Positions 53,655 to 62,481 of a stretch of 64,000 bases of DNA are shown here, in pieces (position 1 is the first letter of the stretch; the number at the start of each line of letters is the position of its first letter). The notes beneath the pieces were generated by a model that saw only the letters and a list, made by a program, of their open reading frames with translations, was not told the DNA's origin and did not search any database. The position numbers and the translations under genes are program-made. The stretch comes from Muribaculaceae bacterium (GTDB lineage Bacteria > Bacteroidota > Bacteroidia > Bacteroidales > Muribaculaceae): positions 29,176 to 93,175 of the forward strand of contig JAFLTS010000009.1 of the NCBI GenBank assembly GCA_022509185.1, in the 5' to 3' direction.

Positions 53655-54578
53655 ATGAAGGAAAAATTAGATAATATCTGTCAGGAAATCAAATTCACAT
53701 TAATGGCTCATATTCTGAATCCTATGTGGCATTCCAGAATAAAGAGAAGGAGAAGGCGTGGAAAATATTCCTATGCCAAAGTGGAACATTATCTTAAGAA
53801 ATATCATGATTTCGCTAAAAACTTACCGATAGAAGAAAAAGCTGAACTTTCAAAAGGTGATGACAAAATTTTTTCTATCTGGTATCAGGGAGAACAAAAT
53901 GCACCTAAATTAGTGAAATTGTGTTTTCAGCGTCTGAAAGAAATTTATGGAGGAAGATATGTTATACTGGATTCCGAATCTATTTCAGAGTGGGTAGACC
54001 TACCGGATTATATATGGAAGAAATGGAATGAGGGGAAAATCAGCAAAGCCCATTTTTCCGATATATGTCGGGTTGCGCTGCTTTATCAACATGGCGGGAT
54101 GTGGTTTGATGCTACAGATTATCTAACATCAAAAGTACCCGAATGGATAGAAGAAGCCGATCTTTTTATTTATCAGGAAGGAAACCGTATCACACCTGGA
54201 ACCCTGATCCAATCCTGTTTTATGAGGGCCAAGAAGGGTCATCCTCTTTTCGGTGCCTGGCTTAAGATGATTTACAAATACTGGAAGGAAGAAGATAGGC
54301 TTGTTCATTACTTTTTATTGCATTATCTGTTGCGATTTTTAGTAGAGAATAATCCCGACATATCTCGTCTTTACTACACAATGCCACAGATAGATCAGAC
54401 TCCCACCCATAATCTTTGGCATTATAACTGCGATATGCCATACAGCCCGGAAAAATATCAGGAACTCACTGAAGATACTTTTTTTCAAAAGACAACCTTC
54501 AAAAGCAAAAGAGCCGAGACCCCTATAGCGGGTACAATGGCAGATTATATTATAAACGGCATAACAGAAAAGAATTGA
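53655..54578 (+). CDS. Capsular polysaccharide-type glycosyltransferase, copy 2
   Basis: 307 residues, clearly paralogous to the gene at 51920. It shares HILNPMWHSRIKRRRRRGKY, IFSIWYQGEQNAPKLVKLCF, ISKAHFSDICRVALLYQHGG, MWFDATDYLTSKVPEWIEEA, PQIDQTPTHNLWHYN and TFFQKTTFKSKRAETP. The same PF05704-like active-site pattern is intact. A duplication with a licD gene between the copies is the simplest explanation. It overlaps the next gene by 4 bp (TTGA). Confidence 0.85.
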   Translation: MKEKLDNICQEIKFTLMAHILNPMWHSRIKRRRRRGKYSYAKVEHYLKKYHDFAKNLPIEEKAELSKGDDKIFSIWYQGEQNAPKLVKLCFQRLKEIYGGRYVILDSESISEWVDLPDYIWKKWNEGKISKAHFSDICRVALLYQHGGMWFDATDYLTSKVPEWIEEADLFIYQEGNRITPGTLIQSCFMRAKKGHPLFGAWLKMIYKYWKEEDRLVHYFLLHYLLRFLVENNPDISRLYYTMPQIDQTPTHNLWHYNCDMPYSPEKYQELTEDTFFQKTTFKSKRAETPIAGTMADYIINGITEKN

Positions 54579-55459
54579 TATCTGTAATTATTCCTGTATA
54601 TAATGCGGAGGCTTTTCTTGAGAGAAGTCTTGGTTCATTGATACAACAGACTTATAAGGACTGGGAAGCAATTTGTGTAAACGACGGTAGTACAGACAGC
54701 AGCGGAGAAATCCTAAGAGAACTGTCGAGTAGAGATTCCAGAATAAAAGTTCTGGATAAAATCAATGAAGGTGTTTCCCAAGCACGTAATGAAGGACTAT
54801 TGCATGTCAGTGGCGATTATGTAATGTTTCTTGACAGTGATGACTTCCTGCACCCAAAGGCGATGGAATTACTGATAGATATTACTAAAAAAGAAAAAGT
54901 GGATCTTGTAGCCTTTACCTATTCCCGAAGCTATCGTTTGAAGACTCTGTTTAGTCATATGTTATATCTTCCCGAAAGAAAGAAAATAAAATTCCCGAAT
55001 TTCGATATAAATTCAGCAGGATATAAGGTTACGGATGATATTTACCGGTATGCCACGGAAGGCCCTGATTTAGATTTACCTGAAAATGAGAAGAAATGGA
55101 TTGTTAAACATTGTCAGCCATGGAGAGGTCTTTATAAAACCGAGGTGGTAAAACCCCTTAAGTTTTTGTCAGGTATTATTTATGAGGATTTTCCCTGGTG
55201 GGGAGAATTGCTTTTGAAGGTTAAGAGGTCGGCCATCCTCAATCTTCCGCTATATTATTACTATCCCAATAGAAAAAGCTATATTTTTAAATCTAAACAG
55301 CAATTCAAAATAGATAGCCTTAAAAAGGCTTTATCCGCCTCTGAGAAATTGTATTCAAGGGAGGCTACAGAATACCAGAAACAGATGTGGGAAAAGAATT
55401 TCTTGATTCCTTTCAGGACGAAACTGGATAAAAAACTTAAAAGAAGCAAAAAGGGATAA
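54575..55459 (+). CDS. Family 2 glycosyltransferase
   Basis: 294 residues, TTG start in a TTGA overlap with the preceding gene. It has an N-terminal GT-A domain: VIIPVYNAEAFLERSLGSL, VNDGSTDSSGEILRE, and the metal-binding DSD in VMFLDSDDFLHP. The C-terminal half shows WRGLYKTEVV and IYEDFPWWGELL, typical of EpsH/WbbD-like transferases. It probably adds a sugar to the same glycan as its neighbours. The stop codon lies in the loop of a weak AAGGGA/TCCCTT hairpin (55451-55466). Confidence 0.9.
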   Translation: MISVIIPVYNAEAFLERSLGSLIQQTYKDWEAICVNDGSTDSSGEILRELSSRDSRIKVLDKINEGVSQARNEGLLHVSGDYVMFLDSDDFLHPKAMELLIDITKKEKVDLVAFTYSRSYRLKTLFSHMLYLPERKKIKFPNFDINSAGYKVTDDIYRYATEGPDLDLPENEKKWIVKHCQPWRGLYKTEVVKPLKFLSGIIYEDFPWWGELLLKVKRSAILNLPLYYYYPNRKSYIFKSKQQFKIDSLKKALSASEKLYSREATEYQKQMWEKNFLIPFRTKLDKKLKRSKKG

Positions 55460-55479
55460 ATCCCTTACTCAAACCGGAA

Positions 55480-56322
55480 TTACAGAATATTACGGAATCT
55501 CTCCGGAATCTCTACAATTATCTTCATTCCCAATAAACCCGGTTTATTCCAGGCATAAGGAGGTCGACATATCTCTTCGAGAGAGCGAGCAATTCTCGTC
55601 CATTTCTCAAACGACCTGGCCTTTAATTGAGTCACCAGTCGAATAGTGCGTGATCTTTTGCGAATATGCTTTTCCCATCCTTGAGCAACCCGGTCTGCAT
55701 CTTTAAATCTGTCTTCAATTATTTTTTTATCGCTGTAACCGAAATGCAACAGATATAGATCTTTCCCTATCCTGAAGTTTTGCCCTTTCACCCGATGAAA
55801 TCCTGAACCCCAGATTGCCGGTTTATAAAGAATTGAAGGTTTGGTATATCTTGTGCCTATCTGTGCGTATTTTCGTTGTGAAAGAAAGGGTTTATCCAAA
55901 GTCAGGTTTCCTTCTTCTCCAATTTTTTGACCGAAATCAAGACCTAAAGCCGAGAGAGAATCAAAATAGCTGTATTTTAAGATATACTCCGGAAGAGGAA
56001 TATTAATACGTGGATCCACCACCACGTATTCATCAGCATCTACTCCTATCACGGCTTTATATCCATTATTAAGAAGTTCAGCGGCTTTTCGTGATAAGAA
56101 TTTTAACCTCCCTTTTTCAGCTGCTACGACATGTGAACCTATTTTTTCAACAAGCTCTGTATTTACCCCGTCGCAAAAATCAGGAATCTGTTGGTCTATA
56201 CCATCAAAATATACGTAAAGGTTTTCTTTACCCAGTATCCTGCCATAGTATTCCACCCACTTCTTAAGAAAGAAATCATCATTTCTTACCATGGTGACAA
56301 CAGCGACGGTTTTTCTCTTCAT
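55480..56322 (-). CDS. Glycosyltransferase (family 2-like, PF13704 type)
   Basis: 280 residues on the minus strand. The start VAVVTMVRNDDFFLKKWVEY and the central VIGVDADEYVVVDPRI (DxD) are typical of the family 2 domain-4 / GT92-like group, in which an N-terminal K-W-x-x-Y-x-x-x-G pattern precedes the metal-binding site. The C-terminal part is basic and Arg-rich (HIRKRSRTIRLVTQLKARSF). It is convergent with the preceding operon and divergent from the acyltransferase gene. Substrate unknown; probably surface glycan synthesis. Confidence 0.82.
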   Translation of the reverse strand: MKRKTVAVVTMVRNDDFFLKKWVEYYGRILGKENLYVYFDGIDQQIPDFCDGVNTELVEKIGSHVVAAEKGRLKFLSRKAAELLNNGYKAVIGVDADEYVVVDPRINIPLPEYILKYSYFDSLSALGLDFGQKIGEEGNLTLDKPFLSQRKYAQIGTRYTKPSILYKPAIWGSGFHRVKGQNFRIGKDLYLLHFGYSDKKIIEDRFKDADRVAQGWEKHIRKRSRTIRLVTQLKARSFEKWTRIARSLEEICRPPYAWNKPGLLGMKIIVEIPERFRNIL

Positions 56323-56375
56323 ATTACCGGTTTAATAAACTATGCAAATTTAATGATTTTGAAAATCATTATCAT

Positions 56376-56383
56376 TAATTTTG
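56376..56383 (+). promoter_or_regulatory. -7 box directly before the acyltransferase ATG
   Basis: TAATTTTG followed by C, ending 5 bp before the ATG at 56388. A TTTG at 56358-56361 is only 14 bp upstream, too close for the usual spacing. Confidence 0.45.
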
Positions 56384-56387
56384 CGAC

Positions 56388-57260
56388 ATGAATAAGTTTT
56401 TACTTTTTTTATTAAAATCTTTGGCTCGGCTTCCATTTTGGGGTCTGTATTGCCTTTCAGACATAATTTCTTTCATTCTTTATCATTTGGTAGGGTATAG
56501 GAAAAAAATAGTCAGGAAGAATCTAACGGAAGCTTTCCCTGAGAAATCTAAAAACGAGATTAAAGACATAGAAAAAAAATTCTACAGATATTTATCAGAC
56601 CAGATTGTTGAAACTGTGAAATTGTTTCATATTTCTGACCAATCCCTGATTTCAAGGGTAAAAGTAAATAATGCTGAAATTATAAACGACACCATGCGTA
56701 ATGGCCGGAATGCAGTCCTGCTTATGGGCCATTATAACAATTGGGAATGGGTACAGGAGATTACAAGATATTTTTTGCCCGATGTATTTATGGTTTCGAT
56801 TTATCATCCCATGAAAGATAAATTTTGGGAAAATGCATTCATAGAACTTCGAAACCGTTGGGGTGCCAATATTGTGCCTATGCCATCAGCCCCACGGACT
56901 TTGCTGAATAAAGCAAATTTTCCTTGGGTGTGTGGTTTTATTGCCGATCAAAGGCCAGGACAACGAAGCCCGGAAAACTGCATGCAATTCCTGAATCATA
57001 AAATGTATTTCATTTATGGACCGGAGGTGATAGGCGACAAAGTTAAGGCCGAATATTTTTATCTGGAGATGCTTCGGGAAAAGAGGGGCCGTTATATCAT
57101 CAATTTTCATAAATTAGAACCGGAAGACAAAGAAGTGCCCTATCCTTATACCCGGGAATTCTGGAAGGAATTCGGAGAAACTATAAAAAAATATCCTCCA
57201 TACTGGTTGTGGAGTCACAACAGATGGAAACTCCAGCCTGAGGATATGGTCAATGTTTAG
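56388..57260 (+). CDS. LpxL/HtrB-type lysophospholipid acyltransferase
   Basis: Inner-membrane enzyme that adds secondary acyl chains to lipid A or a similar acceptor. 290 residues. It has an N-terminal hydrophobic anchor (PFWGLYCLSDIISFILYHLV) with YRKKIVRKNLTEAFPEKS typical of the family, the catalytic HX4E motif in LLMGHYNNWEW, and the downstream GFIADQRPGQRSPENCMQFL and WLWSHNRWK signatures. The promoter box is so close that the mRNA may be leaderless. Its last 11 bases overlap the end of the convergent LtaS-like gene. Lipid A substrate specificity cannot be read from sequence. Confidence 0.92.
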   Translation: MNKFLLFLLKSLARLPFWGLYCLSDIISFILYHLVGYRKKIVRKNLTEAFPEKSKNEIKDIEKKFYRYLSDQIVETVKLFHISDQSLISRVKVNNAEIINDTMRNGRNAVLLMGHYNNWEWVQEITRYFLPDVFMVSIYHPMKDKFWENAFIELRNRWGANIVPMPSAPRTLLNKANFPWVCGFIADQRPGQRSPENCMQFLNHKMYFIYGPEVIGDKVKAEYFYLEMLREKRGRYIINFHKLEPEDKEVPYPYTREFWKEFGETIKKYPPYWLWSHNRWKLQPEDMVNV

Positions 57261-59079
57261 AAGGCGCTATAGAATCAGGATAATGTTCCAGAAGATTAAA
57301 CTTTAAAATTCTGTCACTAATCTCTCTTCCCTCCTTTAAATGTTTTAACCAATCCGGATCTATAGGTTTGTCTCCTTTTATTACCTCACCGGCTGATCCT
57401 ACCGCGAAACCGGGATGATCAGGATCAAAAATAGATACACCCATACCTCTCCATTCGTAATCTTTTAAATTTAAAAGATCCAGAATGGAAGAATATATGT
57501 CAGCCTGTCCCATCTGATTTTCAAATTTACCTGCCACAGGAGAATTCAGTATTATCATGGGAGTATGCTGTAGGGAATCTACAAACTGTCGTGACCGAGG
57601 GTCAGCTATGGCTTGTCTTCTATCAAATGTGAGACCTTCATGGTCTCCGGTTATGACTATCATTGTATTCTCTCTGTCACTACGGTTTTTTAGATATTCT
57701 ATTAGGCCGGAAAGAGAAGAATCTGTATAATGAATAGCGTTAAGATAATTAATAACTATTTCCGGATATTCCTTTTTAAGCTTCAAGGTCTTAAATTTCT
57801 CCGGGAGCTTAAAGGGATGATGGCTTGAATTTGTAACAACAACCAACATTGCCTTTTCATTTTCGGGCCAGATTTCTCCTGCTTGAAGTTTTGCCGTAAT
57901 CTGCCGTAGGAGAGAACCATCACTTAGTCTTTTGCCAACAAATTCATCATGTATAAATTTTTCAGAATGAATTAAGGTGTCTACGCCGAAAGATTTGGTA
58001 ACAGGTGCCTGATTCCAGGTATAAGGTTTATCTCCAGTTAGTTGATAGGATTTTCCTCCTGCTTCTGAGAAAGCTTTCTCCAATGAAAAATATTTATTGA
58101 GAACTGCATTGTAAGCATATACCTGATTTTTCATTGGAAGAAGACCTGTCACAGCCATAAGTTGCCCGTCGATAGAACGTCCCGGCCCAACTTGCGTTAC
58201 AATATTAGGAGCATAAAATGTAGAGGAATCCTTTAGTAATTTATTAAGATTAGGGGTTATCTCCTGACCCTCCACTTCTAATCCTATAGGCCAGCTTTCA
58301 AGTGATTCCCAAAGTATGAGCACTAAATTTTGGGTTTCTTTACGGTTCAGGCGTATTGAATCGTTCCAATAAGGATCAGTAAATTTTTTATGTGTTTCAA
58401 GCCAATCCCTTACTTCTTCTATTTCTTTGGAAGTAAGAGTTTCATTACTTCTCTGATAATCATAATAAAGGAATCCACCCAAGGAGTAAATTGGCGTCAC
58501 TGTACTTGCCAAGGTTGTGTATTCTGATAGCCATTGTATTTTCTTGTATGTACCACCCCTTACGGCATCGGAAGCCCAGACAATTATACCCAATCCTACA
58601 CAATAAAAAACATAAAGACCTATTGAAGGTAACTTTCGGGATATATTTCTATTAAAAGAATAGAAAGCATATCCTACAATAGAAACCAAAGGAAGAAAAA
58701 TATAATACCAATCGAAAGAATCTGTGACACTGGAAGTAAAATCGGAAAGATTGCCTATCAGTTTATAACTATGTAAAGGAATGGCGTTAAAATAAGTCCG
58801 GCAATACATAAGGTTAGCAATAAATAGAAAATCAAAAAAAAGCAACCAGATTGCCTGGAGTATACCATTACGAGATACTAATGAAGGTAAGGAAAGAAAG
58901 AATGTGCAAAGGAAAAGAACAGGCCAGAATACAAAGAAACTGAAAGGACGGAAAGTAGTTTGGAGCATCCAGAAGATGTCAAAGAGTAACATAGTGATTA
59001 AAGAGACAATCCACCAATAAGTGAAACTGCCTGTCCATAATCTTTCCGGGAATAAAGACTTTATTTTGACTCTTTTCAC
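57250..59079 (-). CDS. LtaS-like membrane phosphotransferase, copy 1
   Basis: 609 residues: five hydrophobic segments in the first 175 residues, then an extracytoplasmic alkaline-phosphatase/sulfatase-fold domain (PF00884). Motifs are LVLILWESLESW (metal Glu), the nucleophile region TQVGPGRSIDGQL and VITGDHEGLTFDRR (metal Asp-His). In Gram-positive LtaS the nucleophile is Thr in G-K-T-S-D; here Ser (S302) holds that place. LtaS relatives in Gram-negatives move phosphoglycerol or phosphoethanolamine groups from phospholipids to glycans. Lipoteichoic acid itself is not expected. It is paralogous to the next gene; the acceptor is unknown. Confidence 0.88.
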   Translation of the reverse strand: MKRVKIKSLFPERLWTGSFTYWWIVSLITMLLFDIFWMLQTTFRPFSFFVFWPVLFLCTFFLSLPSLVSRNGILQAIWLLFFDFLFIANLMYCRTYFNAIPLHSYKLIGNLSDFTSSVTDSFDWYYIFLPLVSIVGYAFYSFNRNISRKLPSIGLYVFYCVGLGIIVWASDAVRGGTYKKIQWLSEYTTLASTVTPIYSLGGFLYYDYQRSNETLTSKEIEEVRDWLETHKKFTDPYWNDSIRLNRKETQNLVLILWESLESWPIGLEVEGQEITPNLNKLLKDSSTFYAPNIVTQVGPGRSIDGQLMAVTGLLPMKNQVYAYNAVLNKYFSLEKAFSEAGGKSYQLTGDKPYTWNQAPVTKSFGVDTLIHSEKFIHDEFVGKRLSDGSLLRQITAKLQAGEIWPENEKAMLVVVTNSSHHPFKLPEKFKTLKLKKEYPEIVINYLNAIHYTDSSLSGLIEYLKNRSDRENTMIVITGDHEGLTFDRRQAIADPRSRQFVDSLQHTPMIILNSPVAGKFENQMGQADIYSSILDLLNLKDYEWRGMGVSIFDPDHPGFAVGSAGEVIKGDKPIDPDWLKHLKEGREISDRILKFNLLEHYPDSIAPSKH

Positions 59080-59103
59080 AATACAACTATTATTTAATGT
59101 TAA

Positions 59104-60921
59104 TCAGGGAATAGAATCGGGATAATTTTTTAAGAGATTGAACTTAAGGATCAAGTCTCCCATTAGTTGTGCTTCCTTAATGTGACTGACTATTTTAGGA
59201 TCTAAGGCCATTGTATCCCCCTCTATGTTTCCTGCTGATCCTACTGCAATTTTGGGATGAGAAGGATCAAAAATAGACAACCCGAGTCCTCTCCAAGGGT
59301 AGTATTCCAAATTTAACAAGTCTAATAAAGTTGAATAAATATCGGCCTGACCTAATTGCCCTTCAAATTTACCCGGTATAGGAGAATTTAAAATAATAAG
59401 TGGGGTATGTTGAGAAGGATCTACAAAAGTTGAGCTGTTTTTATTTTCAATTGCTTCTTTTCGGTCGGAAGCGAGGCCTTCGTGATCTCCGGTGATAATA
59501 ACCATTGTTTCCTCCCAATCTTTACGTGATTTGAAGTAATCGATCAGTATAGCCAATGATGCATCCGTATAGTTGGCAGCTGTCATATAGTCAACAATAA
59601 TTTCAGGATAATCCCCGTCAAAATGTATATTTTTTAGGTTATCAGAAATTTTAAATGGATTATGACCGGAATAAGTAACTGCTGTAATCATTCTTTTTTC
59701 TCCTTCGGGCCATAGATTGTCATTTTCTAATTTTTCTTTAATCTGCCGCATCAGTGATCCATCGCTTACTTTTCTTCTACCACTTACTTTTTCATCAATT
59801 TTGAAATCGGCACCATGTACCAAAGTATCTACCCCAAATGCTTCTGCCACTAATACTTGGTTCCATACATAGGCTTTGTCACAGGTAAATAATATAGATT
59901 TGCCTCCCGTAGCTTTAAAAGCATCCGGAAGTGCGAAATATTTGTTGAGGGGTGCCCGATATGCATAAACCTGATTCTTCATGGGTAAAATTCCGGTATT
60001 AACTAAAAGTTGACCGTCTATAGAGCGTCCTGATCCAACCTGTGTCACAACATTGGGAGCATAAAAGGTTGTAGAATCAGCCAGTAAAGAATTTAAATTG
60101 GGAGTTATTTCTTTACCTTCTATTTCTGTGTTTAATACCCAACTTTCCAATGACTCACAAAGAATCAAAACAATATTTTTAGGAATCTTCCTGTTCCGGC
60201 GTATTGTATCATTCCAATAAGGTTTGTTTAAATTATCATGATATTTTATCCACTCTGTAACTTTTTCAATATCTGAGGGCTGTAGCTTATCGTTGCTCCG
60301 GTGGTAATCAGTAATTAGAAATCCTGCCAGTGAATAAATAGGAGGAATGGAACCTGCCATTGATGCAAATCCGGTCATATCCTTCATCCTTTTAATAGAT
60401 CCACCTCTTGGAAAATCTGAAATCCATAACGCTAAACCAAATACAGCCACATACAGAAAGAAAATAATAGGATTTGGTAGTCTTCGGTTAATATTCTTAT
60501 GGAACATGTAAATAAAGAAGGCTCCAATTGCAACCATAGGAAGTAAGATAAAGCGCCATTTAAAAGCATCAGTCACACTTGCAGAAAAATCCCGGAGGTT
60601 GCCTATAAGAGTATAACTATGTAGTGGAATAGCATCATAATAAGTGTAACAATACATTAGGTTTGCTATGAAAAGCGCATCAAAGAAAAGCAACCAAATG
60701 AGTTGGAAAAAAGCATTTTTTGTAAATAAAGAAGGCAGGGAAAGAAAGAAAGAACTAAGTATAAGGGTCATCCAGAAAGCAAAATATGACATGGAACTGA
60801 AAGTAGTCTGTAACATCCAGAATATATCAAATATAAGTACAGTAATCAATGATACAATCCACCAGAAGGTGAAACTACCCGTCCATAATCCTTTCCAAAG
60901 AAATTCCAATTTTTTCTTCAT
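59104..60921 (-). CDS. LtaS-like membrane phosphotransferase, copy 2
   Basis: 605 residues, co-linear with copy 1 and very similar (the TGSFTFWWIVSLITVLIFDI start, ESLESWVLNTEIEGKEITPN, VGSGRSIDGQLLVNTGILPM, VIITGDHEGLASDRKEAIEN). The predicted nucleophile is again Ser (S300). Five membrane segments precede the catalytic domain. The two genes are 24 bp apart and share a promoter, so a tandem duplication with possible division of labour is likely. Confidence 0.88.
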   Translation of the reverse strand: MKKKLEFLWKGLWTGSFTFWWIVSLITVLIFDIFWMLQTTFSSMSYFAFWMTLILSSFFLSLPSLFTKNAFFQLIWLLFFDALFIANLMYCYTYYDAIPLHSYTLIGNLRDFSASVTDAFKWRFILLPMVAIGAFFIYMFHKNINRRLPNPIIFFLYVAVFGLALWISDFPRGGSIKRMKDMTGFASMAGSIPPIYSLAGFLITDYHRSNDKLQPSDIEKVTEWIKYHDNLNKPYWNDTIRRNRKIPKNIVLILCESLESWVLNTEIEGKEITPNLNSLLADSTTFYAPNVVTQVGSGRSIDGQLLVNTGILPMKNQVYAYRAPLNKYFALPDAFKATGGKSILFTCDKAYVWNQVLVAEAFGVDTLVHGADFKIDEKVSGRRKVSDGSLMRQIKEKLENDNLWPEGEKRMITAVTYSGHNPFKISDNLKNIHFDGDYPEIIVDYMTAANYTDASLAILIDYFKSRKDWEETMVIITGDHEGLASDRKEAIENKNSSTFVDPSQHTPLIILNSPIPGKFEGQLGQADIYSTLLDLLNLEYYPWRGLGLSIFDPSHPKIAVGSAGNIEGDTMALDPKIVSHIKEAQLMGDLILKFNLLKNYPDSIP

Positions 60922-60961
60922 CGGTCTTTAATCTGTCTCTCTGAATCTCTTTAAAACACTA

Positions 60962-60969
60962 CAAAATTA
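60962..60969 (-). promoter_or_regulatory. -7 box of the LtaS-like gene pair
   Basis: The minus strand reads TAATTTTG, a full TAnnTTTG match, 41 bp before the start at 60921. Confidence 0.5.
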
Positions 60970-61021
60970 CAGAATATTACTTTCTGTTCTGACGCCGTTC
61001 TTTAATAAATGCAATTATCTG

Positions 61022-61065
61022 ACTGTGCATATTGCATAAAGTTGTCACACTGTGCACTTTGCATA
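61022..61065. repeat. Pair of 17 bp direct repeats, possible operator
   Basis: ACTGTGCATATTGCATA (61022-61038) and ACTGTGCACTTTGCATA (61049-61065) differ at two of 17 positions and are 27 bp apart. They lie about 180-220 bp before the alcohol dehydrogenase ATG. Confidence 0.6.
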
Positions 61066-61179
61066 GAAATGATTTTGTTTTTCTATAATCAGTGATCAGT
61101 GGCGTCATTAGTAACCCATTTATTCCAGAAGTATATCAAACTTATGTTTTATCTATTTATCTTATAATCCTTACCGGTA

Positions 61180-61210
61180 TTGTAAGCCTTGTAAAAAAGA
61201 GCTAAATTTA
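61180..61210 (+). promoter_or_regulatory. Probable promoter of the alcohol dehydrogenase gene
   Basis: TTG at 61180-61182, a 20 bp gap and TAAATTTA at 61203-61210 (last base mismatched). The ATG is at 61244. Confidence 0.5.
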
Positions 61211-61243
61211 CGTTATAAGAAGTCTAATGCATAATTATAATTT

Positions 61244-62425
61244 ATGGAAAATTTTAGATATTACACACCTACTAGATATATTTTCGGCAAGGAAGCTCAA
61301 AAAAATGCAGGAAAATTGTCGGCAGAACTTTTAGGGAAAAAAGTATTGCTTGTTTTCGGCGAAGGTTCTGCAAAACGTTCGGGATTATTAGACCAGGTAG
61401 AGGATTCTTTAAAGGATAACGATATAAAGTTTTATGAATTCGGCGGAATCAAACCCAATCCCACTGACGGACCTGTAAGATTAGGTATTGAATTAGCCAG
61501 GGCGGAGGGAATAACAGGTATATTGGCAGTGGGAGGAGGATCCGTGATTGATACAGCCAAAGCCATTGCTGCGGGGGTTCCGTATAATGGAGATTTTTGG
61601 GATTTCTTTTCAGGAAAAGCCATACCTGAAAAAGCTTTGCCAATCGGGGTTGTGCTGACTATACCGGCAGCTGGGAGTGAAGGATCAGGTAACTCCGTTA
61701 TTACCAAAGAGGAAGGATTAATTAAAGTTTCAATTCGAACGGATTATGTGCTAAGACCTTTGTTTGCCCTCTTGAATCCTGAATTAACCTATTCGCTCCC
61801 TAAATATCAGACAGCATGTGGCATAGTTGATATGATGGCTCACATATTGGAAAGATACTTTACCCCTACACATGGAACTACCGTATCCGACGGCATTAGT
61901 GAAGGTTTGTTGAAGTCTATTATAAAGGTTGCTCCGGAAGTGATGTCGAATCCTGAAGACTATGACGCTCGTGCAAACATAATGTGGGCAGGTACGCTTG
62001 CTCATAATGGTATTTGCGGCTGTGGAAAGATAGAGGATTGGGCAAGTCATGGAATGGAACATGAACTTTCAGCCTTATATGGAGTTGCTCATGGCGCCGG
62101 TCTATCGGTAATCCTGCTGGCTTATATGCGCTATATGCTGCGGCATAAACCTGAAAGAGTAGTGATGCTGTCTAGAAATGTATTAGGAGTTAATATACCT
62201 GATGATCTGGAAGCCGGAGAAGAGGGAGTTAAGAGATTGGAGGCATTTTTTAAATCGATAGGTATGCCTGTCACACTTGAACAATTAGGAATAGAAAATC
62301 CGGATATCCCGTTGTTAGTGAAGAGGGTCCATCAAAATAAAGGGGAAACTTTCGGTGCATATTATCCGATAACATCCCAGGAATCTGCCGCTATATACAC
62401 TTTAGCTTTGGGGGATAGATCTTAA
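61244..62425 (+). CDS. Iron-containing alcohol dehydrogenase (YqhD/BDH type)
   Basis: NAD(P)H-dependent reductase of aldehydes, 393 residues, of the type III (iron) family. It has the nucleotide-binding GGGSVIDTAKAIAAG, and metal ligands that line up with YqhD: D196 and H200 in GIVDMMAHILERYF, H269 in DWASHGMEHELSALYG and H283 in VAHGAGLSV. The length is typical. YqhD-like enzymes detoxify aldehydes, while butanol dehydrogenases serve fermentation; sequence alone does not choose. It is a single gene, with its own promoter, possible operator repeats and a terminator. Confidence 0.93.
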   Translation: MENFRYYTPTRYIFGKEAQKNAGKLSAELLGKKVLLVFGEGSAKRSGLLDQVEDSLKDNDIKFYEFGGIKPNPTDGPVRLGIELARAEGITGILAVGGGSVIDTAKAIAAGVPYNGDFWDFFSGKAIPEKALPIGVVLTIPAAGSEGSGNSVITKEEGLIKVSIRTDYVLRPLFALLNPELTYSLPKYQTACGIVDMMAHILERYFTPTHGTTVSDGISEGLLKSIIKVAPEVMSNPEDYDARANIMWAGTLAHNGICGCGKIEDWASHGMEHELSALYGVAHGAGLSVILLAYMRYMLRHKPERVVMLSRNVLGVNIPDDLEAGEEGVKRLEAFFKSIGMPVTLEQLGIENPDIPLLVKRVHQNKGETFGAYYPITSQESAAIYTLALGDRS

Positions 62426-62431
62426 GGAAAT

Positions 62432-62463
62432 AAAAAAACCACCTTTCATAGGTGGTTTTTCCT
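62432..62463. terminator. Bidirectional terminator between the alcohol dehydrogenase and a small membrane gene
   Basis: AAAAAACCACC, loop TTTCATA, GGTGGTTTTT. It has T-runs on both strands and serves both convergent genes. Confidence 0.9.
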
Positions 62464-62481
62464 TTTATTTATATTATTTAT

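Larger units (their letters stand above)
60922..61243. other. Intergenic region upstream of the iron-dependent alcohol dehydrogenase
   Basis: 322 bases containing the minus-strand promoter of the LtaS-like pair (60962-60969), a pair of direct repeats (61022-61065), a GACGCC (60991-60996)/GGCGTC (61101-61106) inverted repeat pair 104 bp apart, and the adh promoter near 61180-61210. No ORF. Confidence 0.55.

Noticed and set aside
57250..60921. True lipoteichoic acid synthases implying a Gram-positive
   Set aside because: All surrounding genes (lpxA, lpxC, lpxD, SusC, LpxL) are Gram-negative. LtaS-like fold enzymes occur in Gram-negatives and transfer other phosphate groups.
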